Assembly: GCF_001625325.1 (NCBI RefSeq)
Contig: NZ_JRQQ01000004.1
Span: 1 to 64,000 of the forward strand
Reading direction: 5' to 3'
Length of the DNA: 64,000 nucleotides
Source: Croceicoccus estronivorus
GTDB lineage: Bacteria > Pseudomonadota > Alphaproteobacteria > Sphingomonadales > Sphingomonadaceae
Below, piece by piece: positions 17,129-25,499 of the stretch (position 1 is its first letter; the number at the start of each line of letters is the position of its first letter). The notes under the pieces were generated by a model. It was not told the origin of the DNA and searched no databases. It was given only the letters and a program-made list of their open reading frames with translations. The translations under genes were made by a program, and so were the position numbers.

Positions 17129-18249
17129 CCGGGAAAGTCCTGATCGCCGGAGGGCTGGGGCTCGTCGGACGTGCGGCAGTGGAACATTTCGAAGCGTTGG
17201 GTGACTGGGACATTGTCGCGCTTTCCCGCCGCGAGCCGGATTTTCCCACCCAGGCGGATTTCGTTTCGGTGGACCTGTCGGATCGCGAGGCGACGCTGTC
17301 AGCGCTTTCGAGAATCCGCGACGTCACTCACATCGTTTACGCTGCCGTGATGGAAAAGCCGGTTCTGGCCGATGGCTGGACCGATGCCGAACAGATCGCG
17401 GCCAACCTGGCGATGTTGCGCAATCTGCTTGACGGACTAGAGCCGGACAATTCGACACTGCGGCACATCACCCTGTTGCAGGGTGGAAAGGCCTATGGGG
17501 CGCATCTCGGGCCAATGAACCTCCCCGCGAAGGAGAGCGACCCTCGGCACATGCCGCCCAACTTCTATTTCGAACAGGAAGACCTGTTACGGCGAAGGCA
17601 GGAGCAGGGCGCCAAGTGGGCGTGGACGGTCCTGCGGCCAATGGCGTTGATCGGTTTTGCTCTCGGCAGTCCGATGAATCTGCTTTCCGCGATTGGAACA
17701 TATGCGGCTATCGCCCGCGAACTGGATGTGCCGTTCCGGTTTACGGGGGCGATGCATCAGCAGATCGGTGAATTGACCGATACCCGGCTTCTGGCGCGCG
17801 CGATTGCCTGGGCGGGCCTGTCGCCTGCTGCGGCAAACCAGATTTTCAATGTAACCAATGGCGATTTCGTGGTCTGGCAGACGCTGTGGCCGAAGCTGGC
17901 GAACATGCTGGATGTCGAATGGGCGCCGCCACAACCGATGCCCTTGTCGCTGATGATGGCGGACAAGGCCCCGGTATGGGACGAGATCGTCGCCAGATAT
18001 GGACTGGTGCCCCATCGCTACGATGCGATGGCCAATGCGTCATGGCAGTTTGCAGACGGGATGTTCGGTTACAACGCGCCCCCCAATCTGGCGTTGCTCA
18101 GCACGGTCAAGATACGCCGGGCTGGGTTTCACGACTGCATCGACAGTTGCGAAATGTTCGAAGACTGGATCAGTATTCTGCGATCGAGAAAAATCCTGCC
18201 GAGCATCAGCTTGTCGGCGCATAGGAGACATGGTGGCGTTTCAGGCTGA
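17125..18249 (+). CDS. PRISE-like short-chain NAD(P)H reductase
   Basis: A 374-residue extended short-chain dehydrogenase of the progesterone-5-beta-reductase/iridoid-synthase-like (PRISE) type, which reduces activated enones. It shows the dinucleotide fold AGGLGLVGRA at the N-terminus, LSRREPDF, and the family-typical DPRHMPPNFYFEQEDLL holding the atypical Tyr motif. Downstream are WTVLRPMALIGFALGSPMNL and QIFNVTNGDFVVWQTLWPKLA. The start is GTG within a GTGA overlap. As last gene of the operon it supports a terpenoid- or steroid-like unsaturated substrate, which is inference from the family. A TetR gene ends convergently 44 bases on. Confidence 0.85.
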   Translation: MTGKVLIAGGLGLVGRAAVEHFEALGDWDIVALSRREPDFPTQADFVSVDLSDREATLSALSRIRDVTHIVYAAVMEKPVLADGWTDAEQIAANLAMLRNLLDGLEPDNSTLRHITLLQGGKAYGAHLGPMNLPAKESDPRHMPPNFYFEQEDLLRRRQEQGAKWAWTVLRPMALIGFALGSPMNLLSAIGTYAAIARELDVPFRFTGAMHQQIGELTDTRLLARAIAWAGLSPAAANQIFNVTNGDFVVWQTLWPKLANMLDVEWAPPQPMPLSLMMADKAPVWDEIVARYGLVPHRYDAMANASWQFADGMFGYNAPPNLALLSTVKIRRAGFHDCIDSCEMFEDWISILRSRKILPSISLSAHRRHGGVSG

Positions 18250-18293
18250 AAGGAGGCCTGCTGTATATTCGCGAGGCAACCGCTTGGCGTGTG

Positions 18294-19022
18294 TCAAACG
18301 TCTGCCGTTGTAGGCTTGTCGTCCGGGATCAATTCGGCAAGTCCGCGAATGATGTTGGCGATGCCGAAATCATAAATGGCATCGGTATCCGCATCGCCTA
18401 TGGTGCGCACAAGTTCCTGAACCAGGGCGAGATCCTTCGGATCAAGATGCGAATTGCGTGCTGCTGTTATCTCGACCGCTGCGGCTTCCTCGCTTGAGGA
18501 GATGCGGGTCATCAACAACGCCATCGAGGTCCGGCCCACCCAGTTGGAACCGATGATCAGGGATTCGCCTGAAAGCCCTGCGCGAGACAGGATCCGGAGC
18601 AGCGGCACCCACACGTCCAGCCAGGATGGCGTCACTGCGCCGTCCCATTTTATCAGGCGGAGACCGATGGGATAACGGCCGAACAGGTCATACAGCGCCC
18701 GCAACCATGCCTCGACCGCATCACGCCATGGGAGGTCGTCCGGTGGCGCGTCGAAAGAGTGAAAAATCCTGCCGGCGGCGTCATCGAGCAGCGCCTCACG
18801 GCTGGGAAAGTAGGTGTAGAGCGTCATGACAGACGCGCCGAGCCGCCGGGCGAGCTTGCTCATTGTGAAGGCGGCAAGACCGTCATGCTCAAGCATATTG
18901 AGCGTGGCGTTCAGGATTCTGTCGCGGTCGAGCAGTTTGGGGCGCCCGGGGCGCCGCGCCGGCGATGATTGTTCTTGTTCGGAAGCCGCATCCTGGGGGG
19001 TGCAGGGGATAGCACGCGTCAT
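18294..19022 (-). CDS. TetR-family transcriptional regulator
   Basis: A regulator of about 242 residues. The DNA-binding domain follows a Pro/Arg-rich RRPGRPK linker: DRDRILNATLNMLEHDGLAAFTMSKLARRLGASVMTLYTYFPSREALLDDA, with the TetR TLYTYF recognition helix. The C-terminal domain resembles TetR_C domains with GLSGESLIIGSNWVGR. I place the start at 19022; an upstream in-frame ATG at 19061 falls inside a strong hairpin. The gene lies downstream of the COQ4-like and amidohydrolase genes on the same strand and may regulate that set. Confidence 0.82.
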   Translation of the reverse strand: MTRAIPCTPQDAASEQEQSSPARRPGRPKLLDRDRILNATLNMLEHDGLAAFTMSKLARRLGASVMTLYTYFPSREALLDDAAGRIFHSFDAPPDDLPWRDAVEAWLRALYDLFGRYPIGLRLIKWDGAVTPSWLDVWVPLLRILSRAGLSGESLIIGSNWVGRTSMALLMTRISSSEEAAAVEITAARNSHLDPKDLALVQELVRTIGDADTDAIYDFGIANIIRGLAELIPDDKPTTADV

Positions 19023-19054
19023 ATTGGTTATTCTAGAAGGCAATTCGCAACGCC

Positions 19055-19088
19055 GCAACATCCAGGGGCAATGTCCCCTTGATGTTGC
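19055..19088. repeat. Long near-perfect inverted repeat between COQ4-like and TetR genes
   Basis: GCAACATC and GATGTTGC (19055-19062, 19081-19088) flank AGGGG and CCCCT around a 6-base loop, giving a 14-step stem with one mismatch. It has no T run on either strand. It could be a processing or stability hairpin or a TetR operator. Confidence 0.5.
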
Positions 19089-19097
19089 GACGCCCGA

Positions 19098-19127
19098 GCC
19101 TCGCCTTCCCCCAAGTATGGGCGAGGC
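19098..19127. terminator. Hairpin downstream of the COQ4-like gene
   Basis: Stem GCCTCGCC / GGCGAGGC (19098-19105 with 19120-19127) sits 16 bases past the COQ4-like stop on the minus strand. There is no T run, so it is a weak or factor-dependent terminator at best. Confidence 0.35.
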
Positions 19128-19142
19128 CGTTGTGGCCTGGCT

Positions 19143-20042
19143 TCAGCCTAGCAGCAGGTGATCGTCAGTAGCCCATGCCTGGCCCGGACCGCGGGTAAAG
19201 CCGAGATCGGCGGCGATATCGGCCATCTGCCAGTCGAGATAATCCTCCCAATTGACGATATGGAGTGGCTTGCGCAGTGCGCGCCCGGCTTCGATGCCAA
19301 GCTGGGTCGCTTCCAGCAGTCGGGGCATGCCCGCGGGATAATGGAGCGAACTGCGCATCAGGTTGGCTGAGGCGAGGAAATATGGCGAACGGGAAATATG
19401 GGCCGCGAGGTCGGGGCTGAAATAAAGGGCGTTGGACGTGACGTTCATCATGATGAGGGCGTGTTCACCCGCAATGTTCGGGCCGAACCCCGTGACCATA
19501 TGCTGGATGTCATGGCATTCGCCCGCCCGCTTCATCAGATATTCGAGGTCGTTGGCAGGCTGCATGCCCTTGTCCATGAACTCCAGGTCGTAGCCGGACG
19601 AAATCATGAAATCCCGGATCGCTGCACCCAGCGTTCCATCCGCGTAATGGCCCATCGTGCGGGGATCGTACTGTGTCGTCCGCCGTTCTTCCAGCCAGGC
19701 GGCGAAGTCGGGCTTCTTGAGCTTTTCGATTTCGATCAGCTTTGCCCATTCGGCATAGTCGGCGACATCGTCTATCGCGCGCGACATGTCGGGAATGTCA
19801 TAGGTGACCGCAATGTCATCGCCCATCTTGCGAAGGGACATGCGGCTGAATGCGTGGACGAATAACGGACTGTTGAGGAAGCGGGAGGTGGACATGGGCA
19901 GGCTGCCTTCCACCGCCGGGCGGTCGCCCCGCATGTATGCGGCTTCCGCGGGGGTCATTCCCCCGCGTTTGCGCACGAGAGGGGCCTCGCTATTGCTGGT
20001 TTCAGTTTCGGCCGGTTTCGATTTGAGGTCTTGATCGGACAT
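19143..20042 (-). CDS. COQ4-family protein
   Basis: A 299-residue protein of the COQ4 family, whose members act in ubiquinone biosynthesis (C1 decarboxylation/hydroxylation of the quinone ring in eukaryotes). The diagnostic zinc motif HDxxH-x11-E is complete: HDIQH near residue 177, then eleven residues and the Glu of IAGEH. It has an unusual N-terminal extension of about 50 residues rich in Ser/Glu. The start lies 12 bases past the amidohydrolase stop, so the two are co-transcribed. That context points to a catabolic or specialised role on an aromatic ring or carboxylate rather than housekeeping quinone synthesis, which is inference. Confidence 0.78.
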   Translation of the reverse strand: MSDQDLKSKPAETETSNSEAPLVRKRGGMTPAEAAYMRGDRPAVEGSLPMSTSRFLNSPLFVHAFSRMSLRKMGDDIAVTYDIPDMSRAIDDVADYAEWAKLIEIEKLKKPDFAAWLEERRTTQYDPRTMGHYADGTLGAAIRDFMISSGYDLEFMDKGMQPANDLEYLMKRAGECHDIQHMVTGFGPNIAGEHALIMMNVTSNALYFSPDLAAHISRSPYFLASANLMRSSLHYPAGMPRLLEATQLGIEAGRALRKPLHIVNWEDYLDWQMADIAADLGFTRGPGQAWATDDHLLLG

Positions 20043-20054
20043 GACGGGCTTCCT

Positions 20055-21809
20055 TCATTCAGCCGCTTGGGCGTAAGGGGCAGGTTCTGCTGGGTCGGTG
20101 GTAATGTACTCGCCGGGGAACTTGCCGGTGAACTCGCCCCGCACGAACGTTGCAGTGCCGTTGACCAGCGTCAGACGGACCGGGGCAGGCTTGCGGCTGT
20201 ACCGATATGTGCAGCCGCCTTCGCCATCGGGCACGTCATAGGATTTGAATTCCGGACGCCGTTCGATCTCGTCGAGATCGAATACGGTGATGTCGGCTTT
20301 CTTGCCGACTTCCAGCGTGCCCCGTTCCGCCAGCAGATTGAAATGCTCCGCGATTCGGCCGGTTAGCAGGTGGACGCCCTGTTCGATCGTCAGTTTTTTC
20401 CTGTCGCGGACATAGCGGGTCAGTAACAGGACATTGTCACCAATCCCGCAGAACATCTTGCCATGGGCGCCTGCGTCGGAAATGTTCCCCACTGCCTTGG
20501 GATCGTGGAGCAGGTAATCCATTGCCTCTTCGTTCTTGGCCGCTTCTTCCATCCGCAAATTGGAATGGATGCCATTCTCGATCACCCAATCCGCCAACGC
20601 GTCGGATGGATGGCCATAGCCATTTTCTTCCATGAACTGGCGCAGGCTGATGCCGGTCGGTCCGGCATCGGTTTCGCTGTCGAACAGCTCGAATGCGTCG
20701 GGGCTCTTGGCGCGCGATACGTCGCGAATGCCGTCCCAGGATTGCCGGGCGCGTTCGCGCCATGCGGGATCGGCCAGCAAGGCGAGCTTTTCCTCTTCGG
20801 TCTTGGCCTCGATGATTTCGTGCCAGACATAGTTGTTGGTCTGCGCCCAGACGAGCGAATTGACGAAGCCCACCAGTGTTGTTGATGCGACATGGTGGTA
20901 GCCTGCCCACATATCGAGACCGGCGGCCTTGCGAGCTTCGTGCAGTGCTTTCGCGCCGTCGAACAGGCGGGCCTGATATGCCAGGTTGGGGACTGCTCCG
21001 GCAAGCTGGACGCGGATATCGCGACCTTCGACGAGCCGTTCGATCTTGGCCATCGATTCCGCAGCATCGACGCGCATGACGTAATCGACGATCACCTGCA
21101 ACTGGCGGCCTGGATACCGCTCCAGAACGTCGAGCAGCGCGGACCATTCGGCATCGTCGGCCTTCTTCGTCGGAATCGGCCGGTCCTTGCCGTCATTGTC
21201 CAGCAGGTTCGAAGACATGCCGATTGCGCCGGCCGCTAGTGCGTCGTCGAGCAGCACACACATCTTTTCGATTTCGTCCGGCGTGGCTGCGCGATCCCAC
21301 GCTTCCGGCCCCATTACGGCAAGACGGATGGCAATATGTCCGACATAGGCCGCGAAATTCACTGGCAGCTTGACGTTACGCTTCAACGAAGCGCGATATT
21401 CGCTCCACTTGTTCCAGTCCCATGGCAGCCGGTTGAGAAAGGGTTTTTCCGGAATATCCTCGAAGAAAGAGAATATCTGGACCATTTCCTTGCGCACGGC
21501 CGCATCCTGATGGACAGGTGCCGCGGTGAAGCCGCAGTTGCCGTTGACCGACGTCGTAACACCATAGCCGGGCATCGGCTCCATCGCGGGCATCCACCAC
21601 ATCGGGCCGTCGAAATGGTTGTGCGTTTCCATGAAGCCGGGCGTTACATAGCAACCGGAAGCGTCGATCACCTGTTCGCGCTCACGCCGGTCGAGACCGG
21701 GTGCGATTTCGGTGATGATTTCACCTGCGACACGAACGTCCGCTTTGTATGCAGGGCGGCCAGTCCCGTCCACGACTGTGCCGTTCTTGATCAAAAAGCC
21801 TCTCTTCAC
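20055..21809 (-). CDS. N-acyl-D-amino-acid deacylase-family amidohydrolase (copy 2)
   Basis: A 584-residue amidohydrolase with the same architecture as copy 1 at 113-1852: HNHFD metal motif near residue 62, NGNCGFTAAP with the metal-ligand Cys, KADDAEW segment, and NISDAGAHGKMFCG with the catalytic Asp. The start codon is GTG at 21809, preceded by GAGGAGAGG. It heads a minus-strand operon with the COQ4-like gene. The two copies flank the whole catabolic region, suggesting related C-N or ester substrates and an old duplication. The substrate is unknown; family members cleave N-acyl amino acids but also other amides. Confidence 0.85.
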   Translation of the reverse strand: MKRGFLIKNGTVVDGTGRPAYKADVRVAGEIITEIAPGLDRREREQVIDASGCYVTPGFMETHNHFDGPMWWMPAMEPMPGYGVTTSVNGNCGFTAAPVHQDAAVRKEMVQIFSFFEDIPEKPFLNRLPWDWNKWSEYRASLKRNVKLPVNFAAYVGHIAIRLAVMGPEAWDRAATPDEIEKMCVLLDDALAAGAIGMSSNLLDNDGKDRPIPTKKADDAEWSALLDVLERYPGRQLQVIVDYVMRVDAAESMAKIERLVEGRDIRVQLAGAVPNLAYQARLFDGAKALHEARKAAGLDMWAGYHHVASTTLVGFVNSLVWAQTNNYVWHEIIEAKTEEEKLALLADPAWRERARQSWDGIRDVSRAKSPDAFELFDSETDAGPTGISLRQFMEENGYGHPSDALADWVIENGIHSNLRMEEAAKNEEAMDYLLHDPKAVGNISDAGAHGKMFCGIGDNVLLLTRYVRDRKKLTIEQGVHLLTGRIAEHFNLLAERGTLEVGKKADITVFDLDEIERRPEFKSYDVPDGEGGCTYRYSRKPAPVRLTLVNGTATFVRGEFTGKFPGEYITTDPAEPAPYAQAAE

Positions 21810-21871
21810 GGGGCCTCTCCTCGTCTTGTTGTTCTTGTCGCATGCCTGGCAGTCGCCAGCTTTGCCGACTC

Positions 21872-21885
21872 GTTATTTGTATAAC
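21872..21885. promoter_or_regulatory. Small palindrome upstream of amidohydrolase copy 2
   Basis: GTTAT-TTGT-ATAAC lies 63 bases upstream of the GTG start in an A+T-rich patch. This fits an operator for a dimeric regulator such as the TetR at 18294. Short and unconfirmed. Confidence 0.3.
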
Positions 21886-22125
21886 ATACGAATATTATGC
21901 TGGGGACCCTGTCAAGCGACGGGCGTGCCGCTGTTGCGTGCTAAACGTCGGGGAATCCGGGTATGCGGAAAATCATGCACAATCGGGGGTTGTGCAGTTG
22001 GGCGTGCTGACATCGCAAGTTCCCGGCGTTCCGGACACTGGAACAGGCTCTGCTGCTGCGGCACCTTCGGCTTGCGGTTGGTCATTGTTAACCTTTTTGT
22101 CGCGGTTGTTGGGCACAATGCAGCG

Positions 22126-23955
22126 ATGCGTTTGGCAACAATCACAAACTGGGCCTATGGCGCGACAGTAGCGCTTACTCTTATATCCGGAACGACCATG
22201 ATCATGGCGTCGAACGCGCAGGAGCGGGAACGCACTGCGGTCGAACAGCGCCATGTTCTCAACAAGGTGACGTCCCGGCTAGGCGCTAATCTCTATGCGC
22301 TGACGAATGAAGCGCGGCAGTACGTCAACACGGGCGATCCGAGTTACAGGATCGTCTATCGCCGGGAACTCGCCGACCTCGGTTCTGTGGAGGACCGCAT
22401 CCGTCACATCGGTGACGCCGGGGCGAGCGCCAGCGAACTCAATAGTCTCAAGGAAGCGGTTCACTGGGCCGATACCCTGCATGATGAGCAGGCTGCGGCC
22501 CTCGCTGCGTACGAGGAAGGCAATGAAGCGCAGGCTCGCCGCATCCTTTTCGGTGCGGAATATGAAAGGGAACTCGACCGCGTCGAGGTGCTTATCGGCC
22601 GTTTTCAGGACCAGCTCGACCGGCGCACGGGGGAAAAGGTCCGGGATGCCACAGAAAGCGCGAAGTTATGGAAAACGGCGTCCGAGATCGTGCTTGGATT
22701 GACGGGTTTCCTGTTCCTTTGCGTCTTGTATTTCGTGTTTCGGCAACGGGTGTTGCGACCGGTCGTGAAGTTGAGCGACGTCGTCAGCCGGCTTGCGGCC
22801 CAGGACTATGCCGTTGAGCCGCCGGAACTGAAGCAGATCGACGAAATCGGCGACATGGCCCAGGCCATCCGGGTGTTCAGGGAGAATGGCCTTGAGCGGC
22901 AACGGCTCGCGGCGGAACGCGATGCCGACCGCACGATCCGCGACCTTCTGTCCCGGATGACCCAACGTATGCAGGGCTGCGATACGCTGGACGATATGAC
23001 GGGAGTGATCCGGCGGTTCGTGCCGGAGATCGCCCCGGATCGGGCAGGCAGGCTCTATTTGATCGACAAGCGTCGCAACGCGCTGGTCGAGATATGCAAC
23101 TGGATGGATCCCGGCCACTCGGAACCCGAATTTCCGCCTTCTGCCTGTTGGGCCCTGAGGCGTGGCCTGCCGCATCGTCCGAGTGGGGGAAATGTCGATG
23201 TGCCTTGCCCCCATCTTGGGCTTGAAGGGGAAGAATTGCCCAACACGCTGTGTCTGCCACTCACGGCGCAGCGGGAAACACTGGGGCTGCTTTATTTCGA
23301 GACTCGGGCCGACCAGCCGGCGGACCATTTGACGGCGGAAATCTACCTGCACATGCTGGCGGAAAATATCAGCCTTGCCCTGGCCAATCTGGGACTGAGA
23401 GATGCCTTGCACGAAATGGCCATGGCCGATCCCCTCACCGGGCTGTCCAATCGTCGTCAGCTCGACATCGTGCTTGAAAAGCGTCTGGTGGGCGCTGGCC
23501 ACATAGATGGCCCGTTGAGCTGTCTCATGATCGACGTGGATCACTTCAAACGTTTCAACGACGTATTTGGCCATGACGCCGGGGATGCCGTCCTGCGAGA
23601 AGTGGGCAAGGTTCTGCGTGGCCACACGCGAGAGCCCGAACTGGCCTTCCGTTATGGCGGCGAGGAGTTTCTGCTGCTGTTGCCCGGCCTTGATGCCGAG
23701 AGGGCAGCCGACCGTGCAGAGGATATCCGCAAGCATGTCGGCGATCTGCGTATCAGCCATTCTGGTGAAGAGCTTGGCGTGATCAGTGTCTCCATCGGGG
23801 TAGCCAGCGTGCCCGAACATTGCGAGATCGACCGGCTAGTGCAGACTGCTGATGCGGCACTGCTGTACGCAAAAGCCCACGGTCGCGATCGCGTGGAAGT
23901 TTCCGCGACGCGCAAGGGAGACCGGGCATCCGCGAAGGCACGAGCGATAGTCTAG
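22126..23955 (+). CDS. Membrane diguanylate cyclase (sensor-HAMP-GAF-GGDEF)
   Basis: A 609-residue inner-membrane enzyme that makes c-di-GMP from GTP. A first membrane helix (residues about 5-28) precedes a helical periplasmic sensor of about 150 residues, then a second helix (EIVLGLTGFLFLCVLYFVF) and a HAMP domain (RVLRPVVKLSDVV). A GAF-like domain and a C-terminal GGDEF domain follow (DPLTGLSNRRQLD; active-site YGGEEF, functional). The inhibitory RxxD site reads REPE, so product feedback is probably weak. I start it at ATG 22126; the open frame extends upstream but overlaps the amidohydrolase promoter. No partner gene is adjacent. Confidence 0.85.
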   Translation: MRLATITNWAYGATVALTLISGTTMIMASNAQERERTAVEQRHVLNKVTSRLGANLYALTNEARQYVNTGDPSYRIVYRRELADLGSVEDRIRHIGDAGASASELNSLKEAVHWADTLHDEQAAALAAYEEGNEAQARRILFGAEYERELDRVEVLIGRFQDQLDRRTGEKVRDATESAKLWKTASEIVLGLTGFLFLCVLYFVFRQRVLRPVVKLSDVVSRLAAQDYAVEPPELKQIDEIGDMAQAIRVFRENGLERQRLAAERDADRTIRDLLSRMTQRMQGCDTLDDMTGVIRRFVPEIAPDRAGRLYLIDKRRNALVEICNWMDPGHSEPEFPPSACWALRRGLPHRPSGGNVDVPCPHLGLEGEELPNTLCLPLTAQRETLGLLYFETRADQPADHLTAEIYLHMLAENISLALANLGLRDALHEMAMADPLTGLSNRRQLDIVLEKRLVGAGHIDGPLSCLMIDVDHFKRFNDVFGHDAGDAVLREVGKVLRGHTREPELAFRYGGEEFLLLLPGLDAERAADRAEDIRKHVGDLRISHSGEELGVISVSIGVASVPEHCEIDRLVQTADAALLYAKAHGRDRVEVSATRKGDRASAKARAIV

Positions 23956-24304
23956 GCCGGGCAGCTTACTGATACCACACGGCTGGCAGAGGCGTTCTGT
24001 CCATGGCGGCATTTTGGTCGGGCAAGCATTTCTATACCGCTCTCAACTTAATTCTGTTCCCCCGGTGGATGCACTGTTGCGTGAAGGAGGCTTGCAAGTG
24101 TGCCGAAGCGTCAGGTTTTCTGCCCCCTCGGAGACCGTGAACCGGGGCGAATGCTGTGGGTTGCCGCATTCCGGGCTGCGGCGACCTGGGACGCTTTCCC
24201 ACCGCAGAAAATGTCACAAATTGTCATAGTTGCATTTGGTTGGTTGCCAGTGGCCATGGGGGCTGTAATGGGCAGGATAATCCAGATCGTGACCCGCGCT
24301 GAAC
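23956..24304. other. Gene-free region upstream of the RND operon
   Basis: About 350 bases with no convincing gene, strong hairpin or clear promoter. A short TGTCACAAATTGTCA-like element lies near 24210. The promoter of the efflux operon must lie here, but I cannot place it. Confidence 0.5.
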
Positions 24305-25492
24305 ATGTTTCCAAAACACATCTCCAAGGGCCTGCTCCTCCTGCCGCTGCTTCTGGCCGCGATTGCGGCCTGTTCGGATAATGGCAGCCAGAACGCCCAA
24401 GGGCAGGTGAAGGAAGTCGGCTATGTCACGGTCAAACCACAGGCTGTCCCGGTAGAGACAACGCTTGGCGGCAGAGTGGTGGCATACGCCACCAGTGAAG
24501 TACGGCCCCAGATTACCGGTGTTATCCGCCGCCGATATTTTACGGAAGGCGGTTACGTACGCGCCGGCCAGCCATTGTTCCAGATTGATCCCAGCCTTTA
24601 TCGCGCTGCCGTGAACGAGGCGTCTGCCGATCTGGCAAGTGCCGAGGCAAGCGCTGCGGCGGCTTCTGCCAAGGCGGATCGGTTCCGGCCACTGGCGGAC
24701 ATGGAAGCGATAGCGAAGCAGGATTATACCGACGCGGAAGCGCAGGCGAGAATGGCCAAAGCGGCGGTTGCTCAGAAGCGCGCGGCATTGGAAACGGCGC
24801 GGATCAACATGCGCTTTACCACAGTGCCAGCCCCGATCAGCGGGCGCATCGGCCGTTCGCTGTTTACGATGGGGGCGCTGGTCAGTGCCGGGCAATCCGA
24901 TCCGCTCGCCGTGATTCAGAGCATCGATCCCGTCTATGTGGATATGCAGCAGTCGAGTGCCGATCTGACCAGGTTGCGAAACGGCTTCGGCTCCAAAGGC
25001 CTGACCGGGGGCAGTGCCGCCGTGCACCTCAAGCTTGAGGATGGCACCAGTTACGATCAGACCGGACGGGTCGAATTTTCCGAAGTGACTGTCGATCAAT
25101 CGACTGGCACGGTTACTCTTCGGGCGCGGTTCCCCAATCCGGACGGGGTATTGCTGCCTGGCATGTTCGTCACGGCAGTGTTCGACCAGGCGATCAACCC
25201 GAATGCCTATCTCGTTCCTCAGGCGGCGCTGCAGCGCGATTTCGACGGTTCTGCGTTCGTCTTCATCGCGGGGAAGGATAGCAAGGCATATCGGCGGAAG
25301 GTGAATGCAGAGCGGACTGTCGGCCCGAATTGGGTAGTGACGGAAGGCCTCAAGACGGGTGAGCGGATCATCACCGAAGGAATCAGCGGTCTGGTTCAGG
25401 GCGCAGCCATCAAGCCTGTAGCCGCAAGCAAGCAGAAAAAGCCGGATACCTCGCCACCGCCCAAGGAAGCGTCTGCGAAAGCGGACGACTGA
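24305..25492 (+). CDS. RND efflux periplasmic adaptor (MexA/AcrA type)
   Basis: A 395-residue membrane-fusion lipoprotein that links the inner-membrane RND pump to the outer-membrane channel. The lipobox IAAC near residue 23 follows a hydrophobic signal. Then come the barrel-sandwich/lipoyl half (RPQITGVIRRRYFTEGGYVRAGQPLFQID), a helical hairpin (residues about 100-165, Ala-rich), the second lipoyl half (VPAPISGRIGRSLFTMGALVSAGQ) and the beta-barrel domain (LLPGMFVTA). First gene of a complete tripartite operon; the permease starts seven bases past the stop. Likely exports drugs, solvents or pathway intermediates. Confidence 0.92.
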   Translation: MFPKHISKGLLLLPLLLAAIAACSDNGSQNAQGQVKEVGYVTVKPQAVPVETTLGGRVVAYATSEVRPQITGVIRRRYFTEGGYVRAGQPLFQIDPSLYRAAVNEASADLASAEASAAAASAKADRFRPLADMEAIAKQDYTDAEAQARMAKAAVAQKRAALETARINMRFTTVPAPISGRIGRSLFTMGALVSAGQSDPLAVIQSIDPVYVDMQQSSADLTRLRNGFGSKGLTGGSAAVHLKLEDGTSYDQTGRVEFSEVTVDQSTGTVTLRARFPNPDGVLLPGMFVTAVFDQAINPNAYLVPQAALQRDFDGSAFVFIAGKDSKAYRRKVNAERTVGPNWVVTEGLKTGERIITEGISGLVQGAAIKPVAASKQKKPDTSPPPKEASAKADD

Positions 25493-25499
25493 GTAACCG

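Noticed and set aside
22666-23820. A 384-residue minus-strand frame within the diguanylate cyclase
   Set aside because: Antisense of conserved GGDEF and GAF sequence; not a gene.
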